Source: Atriophallophorus winterbourni (Eukaryota > Platyhelminthes > Trematoda > Plagiorchiida > Microphallidae). From it: a stretch of DNA of 64,000 nt. Made by a program: the position numbers and the translations under genes. Positions 56,090 through 64,000 of the stretch are shown here, one piece after another. Positions within the stretch are counted from its first letter, which is position 1. The number at the start of each line of letters is the position of its first letter. The stretch lies in NCBI GenBank assembly GCA_013407085.1, contig JACCGJ010003446.1, forward strand, positions 1-64,000, in the 5' to 3' direction. A model generated the notes under the pieces. The model ran no database searches and was not told where the DNA came from. It worked only from the letters and a program-made list of their open reading frames with translations.

Positions 56090-56517
56090 CATGCTCATAT
56101 ATATAATGTTAACCTAGTGATAGATTACTCAGTGCAATCTTGGGCACCATGGTTGCAGAAGGAAATCAAGCTGCTTGAGAGGATTTATCACAAAGCAACT
56201 AAATTGGTTGGCTGTCTCTCTACCGTCAGATGTTGTAGAATCATCTAGTGAAAGTATTTTCAGGAACAAGTTGGATATATTTATGCGTAGTAATTCCACC
56301 CTACATCCCGTTTATATAACATTATCTTTATCCAAACGAATAATGTTTTCATCATACAGCGACATGGCATTTATTTGTAACTACAAAACTGTCGATCTTA
56401 CTAATGCCTCAATTTATTTTGTATATATATTTATTATCCTTATACAAATATCCTGTGGTGTTTTACAACTACGAGCTTTTTTATACCAAACATTCTTGAA
56501 TCTTGAATCTTGAACGA
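56090..56517 (+). mobile_element. CR1-like fragment with internal deletion and 3' tail
   Basis: Starts VIDYSVQSWAPWLQKEIKLL and ERIYHKATKLVG (family: LEYAxQxWxPWLxKDIxxLERxxRxATKLV), then jumps to LPSDVVESSSESIFRNKLDIF, the normal C-terminal block. The polymerase thumb and connection between are missing. It ends in CTTGAATCTTGAATCTTGAA at about 56497-56513, the same heptamer tail as at 6370 and 53220. Confidence 0.75.
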
Positions 56518-57929
56518 AGTCCAAAATATTGATTTACAATTCATGTTTAATTTTTTCAAATCATATAAATAAACAAATTCATAGTTTCGAGCTTGAGCTG
56601 TGGAATTCAAACGTTTAAAAAAGTGATCAATATTTAATAATTGATAATGATATATTTTAGGACCAACCTATTTGATGATAAACATGCTATCATTCATCTT
56701 GAATTCAGCATAATTCATCTCTACTTCTCTTAATGTTTCAGATGGCCACGTGTACAATACTTTGAGTAAGTTGCGTCGGAGATAACGTATATGCAATCCA
56801 TCTCATAAAAATTATTTCTGGTGATGACTTGTATGTTCCTGATTATTGTGAACACAGTTGTTCATTCGCAATGTTGCACGCTGTACAACAACATACAGCA
56901 GTTACGCTATTGTTTTCATGGATTCATGGATTTCGGAATTTATGGTTAAAATGCGGACGCTCCACAACAACACGAAAAGCACTGCGTGAATGAAAATGCC
57001 AAAAATAGTTTAGACCGAGTATGGTGAAATTACTGCTCAAGAATGATGTTCATTTGTATATATAGATCAAAATTTCCTTTAAATTTCACTAAGCACGTAA
57101 ATTTTATTACACACTAGGGAAAGTTATACTATACAAGATCAGCCACTGCAGCATGTTGAGTCTAAATTCGATTCGTGAAATTGGAATGTAGAGGGATAGA
57201 GTATCTCCCCGTGTAACTTCTCAACCACACGTATGAAACAAGTTGTTCACGTGATCTACTTTTGTAGACAGAATACTTTTTGGCAAGAAACATATCGCGG
57301 CTTATCCTTTGTTGGCGAAAAACAATTTATCCAAACGTCGCAATCATACGCACTATGAAACAATACGAAAACCCATCACCAATTTACTGATCCGTGATAC
57401 ATTTTATTAAAAAGAGTAATATCTTACCGCAGTCAAAGAGCCCAGAACTCTAACTCAAGCTCCATTCTTTAACGAAAGTGAACGTTCATTATCCTTTCAA
57501 ATGGTACTGGCTGGAGTCCCCAGATAGCTGTTTGAGAGGCGGTCAATAATTCGCTGGCGTGTGTCCAAACATTCTGGGGATAAACTGTAAGGTGGCTTTA
57601 CACTTTTCGCTATTATATTTTCTTTTCTACTGAGCTCATTGTCTCGTCATTCTGTGCTTTTGTTAAAGTGATTGATTTTTCTAATATAAGGTGTCTGATT
57701 ATCGATTTCTGCTTTTTATGATGATTTCCGTTCAATATCGACAAAGATCAAATTGATTTTTCATTTATATTATATATGTATTATTGTCCTTTATGTAAAA
57801 TACTTAGGAAAATTTACATCGCTCCAAGGATGAGTTTTGTAACTAGTTGTATCGTTTCCTGGAATATTTCTTGTAGACAGTTATTTTCAACATATAATAC
57901 AATAAATAGTTCACTGGTCGCAATTACAG
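56518..57929. other. no gene recognised
   Basis: AT-rich with no supportable exon or element. May be upstream or intronic sequence of the candidate exons that follow. Confidence 0.4.
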
Positions 57930-58039
57930 TTTTCGATTTGGAAATCTCAACATCGGTTGATGGATCAAGAGCCAGTCTTGACCATTGGAAATCTTCCGTA
58001 AAATTAGATGACTGGAATAAATTAGATATTTGTGTCGGA
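57930..58039 (+). CDS. candidate internal exon, unknown protein
   Basis: Acceptor AATTACAG| and donor GGA|GTAAGT frame an open 110-bp exon encoding FDLEISTSVDGSRASLDHWK and SSVKLDDWNKLDICVG. It ends in phase 0, matching the phase of the next candidate exon at 58764. I do not recognise the family. Confidence 0.45.
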
Positions 58040-58763
58040 GTAAGTTGTTATTCACAGACGAATTTGTAAAAAAATAACACATTAATATTTGTATTAATCA
58101 TTTAGTAACGTTAATGGGAACAGTTTTTATTCTCAGGTTAATTAATCTAGCCATAATGGTTTCCACACAATGATAAGAAATTTTAAGTGACAATGTATTG
58201 ATGAAATTGGATATATCTTGTTGCAGTAAATAGGGCATTATTTTGGATTTTCGCACGAAACACGTACACTAAAAGCTTCAATTGCTGGCTACTGATGGCC
58301 TATGCACCATAGATTGTTCAATTGATAAACTTGTCAATCTACTCTTGTTCAGTTGCTGGCAAAATTTCCAATGGTTTGAAATGATTGATAATTACCAGGT
58401 ACTCATGAAAATATGTGAAGAAAATAATTTTCGATTGATTTGAATATAAAATACGCTGATACCTTGCTTATATAATGTGTCGCACGCAGCTACTTCGCTT
58501 TGAATTCATAATCAGCTTTAACAAATGTGATCACAAGCCAATCAGTAGGGAGTTCTTTATATTTTTAAATCTCGAAAACTGACGCAACTTTTATTTGCAT
58601 GTCATTTGTACATCTACAAGTATTTGGAATTAGTATAAACTAAACAGTCGTACTATAAATCTACAAACCATTTTGCAACAAAGTTCAAGCGATAAATTAC
58701 ATAGGTCTCAATATTCCAATAAGAGCAGCGATCTGATAACTAGGTTTGCTATCTTTCGAACAG

Positions 58764-58974
58764 ATTGGTAAACTTCTAAAAACGGTGGCTCCCGTTCAAC
58801 ATTCTGCGTATATCACTTGCAATGATAATGGAGAAGGATATCGGCTGTACTTTGATGAGTCACGTTTTTATATGGGAAGCAACAGATTAAATTGTGAAAA
58901 TTTGGTCGCAAAAGAATTTGAAACACTCCTTTCGAGCAAACTACTAGTGAATGGTCGAAAATTTGTAGTTCACA
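58764..58974 (+). CDS. candidate internal exon, unknown protein
   Basis: Acceptor TTCGAACAG|ATT and a consensus donor CACA|GTAAGT enclose 211 bp open in one frame: IGKLLKTVAPVQHSAYITCN, DNGEGYRLYFDESRFYMGSN and a further 30 residues. Phase 0 start agrees with the exon at 57930-58039; it ends in phase 1. Composition is that of a normal globular protein. Function unknown. Confidence 0.5.
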
Positions 58975-59373
58975 GTAAGTCATTGCTGGTAATCACAATA
59001 AATCTAATAAGAAATTCTTTCTTAATGATAATCTTTGTACTTCTATTGAAATTTATCTAATGGCATACAAAAATTAGCTGAGCAATCATGAAACAAATTA
59101 CTTACTAATATCAACTCCATAGTTGAATAAACAGTGTAATATTCGGTGTTAAATTAGGATGCTTGCACCACATGTACCTAGCGTTACTAATAAACAATAT
59201 AAACAGATAATAATCACATGATCGAATGTATACATGTATAATTTTAATATAATAATAACATATAATATATACTATAATAATAAATAATCATAATATAAAT
59301 ATTATAATAATAACATATAAACAAAAGATTATAAAGTCGTAGTGTGTCAAGTCCTAAACACGATGTTGCAAAA

Positions 59374-59536
59374 ATGGATGGATTGCTAATTAATGATGTT
59401 TGTTCGCTATTTGTGTCACTTATATTACTTGCACACATTTCCTATTCTGACTTTCGCTGTTGGTCCTGCGAAATTCTTTGTCAGAAGCTAACATTTGACG
59501 GAAAAAGCTGTTGTGGATTGCTGAATAATTTTTCGG
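59374..59536 (+). CDS. candidate first exon of a small secreted cysteine-containing protein
   Basis: ATG 59374 opens a 54-codon exon ending TCGG|GTTAGT (phase 1). The N-terminus MDGLLINDVCSLFVSLILLA is a signal-peptide-like hydrophobic start, followed by HISYSDF and CWSCEILCQKL...SCCG. Cysteine pairs after a signal peptide recall Ly6/CD59-like proteins or schistosome secreted micro-exon gene products, but the spacing is not diagnostic. Its position between other candidate exons suggests a separate or nested gene. Tentative. Confidence 0.4.
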
Positions 59537-59869
59537 GTTAGTATCAACAGGGTTGATCGAAAGCTTTTCAATATCTTTCATACGATCTATTGTTTTCGTT
59601 TTCCAGTTATTGTAACATTTCGAAGAATCCGTATTTCAATATAAGCATAAAGTTGTGTCTATATTTCGAAATCAAATCTCATTTCAAAATTTCTTACATT
59701 CCCTATCAGAAATTTTGCTAAGTTTACTAAAACCTTCGGGTCTATGACTTGGGAACATTTGCATAATTTTTGAATCATATCCTTTCGAATTAAGTTTAAA
59801 TTCCTCATGATATATCCCGTCGTTTCAAACTATTTAATCATAAATTTTTATTATTTTTCAATTTTCAAG

Positions 59870-59896
59870 GTCCGGGAATAAGTAGAAAACTAAAGA
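59870..59896 (+). CDS. possible 27-bp symmetric micro-exon
   Basis: A strong pyrimidine-rich acceptor (TTATTTTTCAATTTTCAAG|) and donor GTGAGT enclose 27 bp. Joined to the exon at 59374-59536 (phase 1), it reads on in frame as GPGISRKLK and again ends in phase 1. Tiny exons in multiples of three are the hallmark of schistosome micro-exon genes. Chance splice-like sites are common in AT-rich DNA, so this is only suggestive. Confidence 0.3.
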
Positions 59897-60004
59897 GTGA
59901 GTTTTATATTTATCACTTTTGTAAATTGGCTTTCCCAGAGTGGTTAATGGGTTATATCCACTTTAGAATATCAGTTTAAACTGATCAATGATACGAACGA
60001 ATTT

Positions 60005-60310
60005 GGTGTTGCCCTCTCCTCCAGCCCGAATTGAACACAACCGCCTCCCCCTGCCCCCCCCCCCGTGCGCCTGGGCTCCTTGCTTTTCTGTTGCTTGCTC
60101 TCCGCCCCCCTGCTTTCGGCGAATGCCCTCTCTTGTTCTTCTCTTTGCCCTTATTTTACACCCGCAGAGGATATCTATCACGGCGGGGAACAATGAGGTA
60201 TCGAAGACCTAATAGTGACTGTGACCATATCGGCGCAATTATTTGGACTGAGGCCCGGTTCCGGTTTTTAATTCTGCTCACGTGTGTTTTCCGTCCCCTG
60301 AAGAAAAGTT
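60005..60310. other. GC-rich island in AT-rich background
   Basis: About 300 bp with marked C richness on the plus strand (an 11-base C run at 60054-60064, GCCCCCC- and CTCTCCGCCCCC-type tracts), then ACGGCGGGGAACAATGAGGT and GGCCCGGTTCCGG. No terminal repeats, protein similarity or RNA fold were recognised. The 98-codon frame it supports (60031-60327) is probably incidental. Could be part of an unrecognised mobile element or a foreign or regulatory insert. Confidence 0.5.
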
Positions 60311-61059
60311 CTGATACTAAAAGTTAATTATATCCATGGTATTTAGATATCATATTTCAAACAGAATCTGTGTATACGTATAGACTACGTATTGTTTAGT
60401 TAACTTGAAGGAAATGAGTGACAGTTCTCATTACAGATTTATTCTTTGACAATTTGACGGAATATCTTTGCTATGACAACATTCACATGGCTCTATGAGG
60501 CTGTTATTACTGAAGGTTCAGAGATGTATAACAGGAAGTAGAGAAATTTCCGTGAATTTATTGAGACAATACCATTTTAGAAAAAATGGGAAAAGGGGGC
60601 ATATGATTCTTCAATGCGGTTGATTGTATTTTAATTTCATCTTCAAGTTTGATAAAAAAACTTGATGCAATGACCGATTAAAAATTATGAAGAACAATAT
60701 TGCCTTATCAATAACATCTCTGCGCAGTTGATTGAAAATTGTTGAGACAGCTAGAGGATTTAAGGCTTAGTATGACAAGAGATATTTATGTATTACACAC
60801 TGCAATTATAACATCATTTACGAAGCTGTTTCTAACGGCGTGTTACTGTGTGGGAAAATAAACAAACTCGAAATACCCAAGGCGTGTTCACACATTTACA
60901 CAAAAGAAAAACGATGGTTTACATTGCTCGTTTACATACATTTCCATCAAACACCCCAGTGTATATTGTTAAAAACTAGAGCACATGGGATTTATCCCAC
61001 GCAGTCTGTTCAAACCACTATTCTTTTTTCCTAAAGAAAGATCTTAGTCAATCGTTTGA

Positions 61060-61115
61060 AGCATTTTGCGAAACGACGTTTTACTTCTGACACTGAATCT
61101 TCGTCAGTATAAACA
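61060..61115 (-). ncRNA. PLE-type hammerhead motif, minus strand
   Basis: On the minus strand ACTGACGAAG (61108-61099), a short hairpin, then AGAAGTAAAACGTC. The CTGANGA core is intact; the GAAA box is AAAA. It lies head-to-head with the plus-strand copy at 61150-61200. Confidence 0.45.
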
Positions 61116-61149
61116 ATTTTCATTCGTTCTTTCAATCCTAAGCTTACGC

Positions 61150-61200
61150 TCTTGATCTGACGAAGCTTCTTTGTCAGAAGCGAAACGTTACCAAAATTTG
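61150..61200 (+). ncRNA. PLE-type hammerhead motif, core intact
   Basis: CTGACGA (61157-61163), a GCTTCT/AGAAGC helix II (with one extra A before it, as in other PLE copies), GAAA (61182-61185), then CGTT with ACGT as a two-pair palindromic helix III and T as cleavage-site base. Helix I strands (GAT before the core, ACC after) pair poorly. Hammerheads of this layout are known from Penelope-like elements. No PLE coding sequence is visible beside it. Confidence 0.55.
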
Positions 61201-62510
61201 CTGTAACAAATTGAATAAAAATTATCTTTTAATAAATATGGTTACCCAATCGGTTACAAGAATTTTCATGTTATGGTTAATAATTAACTTGTACATTTTT
61301 TCTGCAACTATGTATCTCTAACTAGAAAGCGTAGATTCATGCAGCAATCGGAAAATCACACCGATCGGTTAAGATTTACAAAGAACGGTTGAAATAGGCA
61401 AGATTGCTAGATGCATACATTGAAGAACAGACCAATGAGCTGCGATGAATAGATTGATGATGATGCATAAATGAAAATAATTTATGTCACTGCAACATTG
61501 AGATTCATCAAAACAGTACACAAAAGGAAAAAATGGTTTTTGAAAGCAATTGAGGCTTATTAACGAGACACATTTGCACTCAACTTTACAATGGCAACCG
61601 ATATGCTATATGAAAGATATGAAGCAAAATCTATACAAGTGATGCAATATAAGGATGCTCCAAATGGCAACTTATTAAGTTTCGATCGGGTACTAGATAT
61701 AGAATATATATAAATCTTATATAGGCGTGAAGTATGTACAGAATATGGCCGAAAAATAACTGGGGTATACCGTTACCATGTCAGTTAGGTGAAATTCACA
61801 TTATATTTACTTTTGTTTAAATTAATACGGAAATATGCACTGGTTCTATATAGTCCAGTGGCTAGATAATTGATTACAGAGATGATATAATATTTCTGAA
61901 ATCTATGTACAATTTAAATGTGAAATGACGACAGGTAAAAAATTGAAACTATTTTCTAGCAATGATACTAATTAGAATAAGTCATCGAATAACCTGCGTT
62001 TAACATAGGACTTATCCCATAAATAATAATACCTCTTCCATTATTTTGTTTATTATTTTGCTTCTCTTCCACATGAAAATTTAATCACAACAACTTGGTT
62101 TAATGTTTTCTTGAATTTTCTAGTTTTGTTTCAATTCGAATGAAAACTGGATGCTTATATCAAAGTTCGCTCCACTATCGTTCATGTATATTGACCCGAT
62201 TTGAACCCACACAATGCAAACACGTCAATGGCAATTTTATTGCATTCTCTGTATTTTTTATAACTGTCATCCATTGGTACATTTAAAGCAATTGCTTTGT
62301 TCACCATAAAATTTTGATTCTGGATTCTCGTTTTGAGTGATAGAATGAATTGCACTGTCTCCATTATCTAAACACGAAAGCATACTTAATTCAAAATGAA
62401 GGATTGGCTTCGTAAGCAGCTAATCGAGGACGGCCTATTGGACATCATTGACTTTTCGATGTCTTTTTATACTTTGTATTTCAAAATAATCCTATTTCAT
62501 AATTTTACAG
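61201..62510. other. no gene recognised
   Basis: AT-rich. An ATG at 62396 starts MKDWLRKQLIEDGLLDIIDF, which looks protein-like, but I could not connect it in phase to the exon at 62511. Confidence 0.35.
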
Positions 62511-62742
62511 CTAATACATTCAAGTATCGAAACAGCGTTTGCCGTTTCTCCAATTTCGATTGACTTCCAACATTTTCTACCCGAATCAACTTCGCTTGAG
62601 GCACACTTGGACATATACTTTGATGCGGATGACGAAATAAGACAACGTGGAGATTTACTTATTAACGTTATGCCAGTTCTACGGCGGCTATACATAGACA
62701 TGCACACCGATGACTTTATACCATTTCAAGTTAAAACTGCAG
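62511..62742 (+). CDS. candidate internal exon, unknown protein
   Basis: Acceptor TAATTTTACAG| and donor GCAG|GTGAAA enclose 232 bp open in one frame: ETAFAVSPISIDFQHFLPES, LEAHLDIYFDADDEIRQRGD and LLINVMPVLRRLYIDMHTDD. Convincing amino-acid composition, with helical and acidic segments. The start phase (0) does not match the end of the exon at 58974 (phase 1), so either an intervening exon exists or this is another gene. Function not recognised. Confidence 0.5.
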
Positions 62743-63519
62743 GTGAAAATTTAGATTATTGTCCAAATTTCATATTTATTGTAACGCTAATTCGAAATGA
62801 CTCACTGGGATGATACTTTCAATTGACATTTTCACTGGTTAATTTGTAACGTACGAATTTTTCGAGCAATGGCCATTGCGTCCGATCTGCAATGCGATGC
62901 ACATTTTTGGAAAAATGCTACCAATTTATCTGAAACTAATCATGTTGCGTCGTTAATACGGGGAAAATGAGCCAGAAAACAACAACAGATTGTTATGGTG
63001 TGTGAGCTGGTGAAAAAACAATCATCTGTCACTCTGAAGCGCCTCATATTTTGTCAGTGATTCTATTTGATAATTATTATTTGGATCTCATGATTTCTTG
63101 TAGTAGCTAGTAATTGCTGGTCCAAATTTATGCTCTTTGCACTATCTTAAGTTTGACTTATAGTAATCAAAACCTCGTTATTTGATATGGACAAACATGT
63201 CAAAGTTGGCGTTTCAATGTGTTATGAACAGAAGGTTTTTTGATATAAAGTTTAAGTTGCGGTTAACCCATCATGTGACAATTTTTATCTTGATGCCAAA
63301 TTATTCACCGGGTCGATGAATCATTTTCCAGATAGAATTTTAATTAGTGGAATTTCGGTTGTCTTTCACAAACGAGGGCTTAGGTTTTTAACTTGCTATT
63401 GTATTTTGAAATACAAAGTTGGCTTCCGTGTACATATTCGGCACTATTCGTAAAAATCGAATTTGATTATTTATTATTATTCATGGTCATGGGTTTTAAA
63501 CTCAGTCTACATGAGTGGA

Positions 63520-63715
63520 GGCTCATGTGATTGAACAGGTTAGTCGTACCAAGCCTACCCAACAGTGGCATACAAGCGCAACTTGTTTACCATTCTGCCA
63601 CTGTTTCAAGCGCATGCGGATCCTGATCCTACTGTCCCTACCTGATAAGTGCAAACAGCACGAAACTGGTCGTGGTGTGTGTGTGTGTGTGTGATGGATA
63701 TGTATGCAACTGAGC
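63520..63715 (+). repeat. single hammerhead monomer
   Basis: Matches the monomers at 40.6-41.2 kb, from GTGATTGAACAGGTTAGTCG through GTTTCAAGCGCATGCGGATC to GTGTGATGGATATG, with a GT-rich expansion (63676-63692). Confidence 0.8.
63636..63680 (+). ncRNA. hammerhead motif with one inactivating core change
   Basis: Helix I CCCTAC, helix II GTGC/GCAC with loop AAACA, and GAAAC are identical to the perfect copy at 41138. The core reads CTGATAA at 63642-63648, and helix III is ACTGGT. The G-to-A change at an invariant position should abolish activity. Confidence 0.75.
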
Positions 63716-64000
63716 TATTATTATTTTTATAACGAACTACAACGGAACAGAGGTCGGAAAATGCAAATCTAAGTCGACAGACACATATTCTAATACGACG
63801 GTGGTGTACTTGATTTGAAATGAGATTGCTTTATATCCTCAACATATTCAGGAGTAAAATTTGACCCACAGCTATAGTTTAGGGACAGATCAACAGAGAA
63901 AAAATGCGATGCACCAACAAAATCGAGAATCGTAACTGACTCTGGATAACCCACAAACCAACAATGTATTCATTGGTAAAAGTTTTCCATGGGTGAGGAC

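Noticed and set aside
60031..60327. 98-codon proline/leucine-rich frame
   Set aside because: A by-product of the C-rich island. Overlapping frames of similar length on both strands indicate base composition rather than coding.
61157..61230. Longer helix III for the PLE-type motif (GTTAC pairing with GTAAC about 11 bases on)
   Set aside because: The pairing exists, but the bases next to it leave the cleavage site unpaired (A-A and C-A), and other copies do not keep it. The short ACGT palindrome fits all copies better.

Overview
The window looks like eukaryotic nuclear DNA from a flatworm, most probably a schistosomatid blood fluke or close relative. It is AT-rich. The one clearly recognisable host gene has a 34-bp micro-intron near its 5' end and multi-kilobase introns downstream, a pattern known from trematodes. 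The mobile elements are those typical of schistosomes: Penelope-like elements (PLE), BEL/Pao, Ty3/Gypsy, CR1-like and RTE-like retrotransposons, a Tc1/mariner-type DNA transposon, and short elements carrying a hammerhead ribozyme. No bacterial-style operons, rRNA or convincing tRNA genes were seen. Species identity is inference.

Layout. 0.1-4.3 kb: two PLE copies in opposite orientation. 4.8-6.9 kb: a direct duplication, one copy carrying about 760 extra bp. 8.4-9.5 kb: CR1-like fragment (minus). 10.27-12.40 kb: a Tc1/mariner deletion derivative with long inverted repeats and TA duplication, split by about 1.5 kb of Gypsy-derived DNA. 13.5-16.3 kb: a second CR1-like fragment (minus) interrupted by a complete 1,424-bp Gypsy deletion derivative (two LTRs, primer site, polypurine tract, 5-bp duplication). 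19.6-26.3 kb: LTR-internal-LTR-internal-LTR array of a BEL/Pao element lacking reverse transcriptase, RNase H and integrase core. 26.3-34.9 kb: mostly unrecognised, with a non-LTR fragment and a PLE 3' end.

34.9-48.4 kb (minus): a calcium-binding mitochondrial carrier gene (SCaMC / SLC25A24 type), seven recognised exons, about 476 codons. Its introns hold a dispersed SINE-like family, RTE-like fragments and a three-unit tandem array of hammerhead-bearing monomers, one with an apparently perfect ribozyme. 48.6-56.5 kb: CR1, Gypsy and PLE remnants and degenerate hammerhead monomers. 57.9-62.8 kb (plus): three candidate exons of unrecognised protein and a small secreted cysteine-containing product with a possible 27-bp symmetric micro-exon. 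63.5-63.7 kb: another hammerhead monomer.

The unifying theme is non-autonomous elements. The BEL array and two Gypsy elements each retain a gag start and the very C-terminal end of integrase but have lost the enzymes between. Cis-acting ends persist, consistent with mobilisation in trans. Two families of self-cleaving RNA motif (satellite/SINE type and PLE type) coexist within 64 kb.
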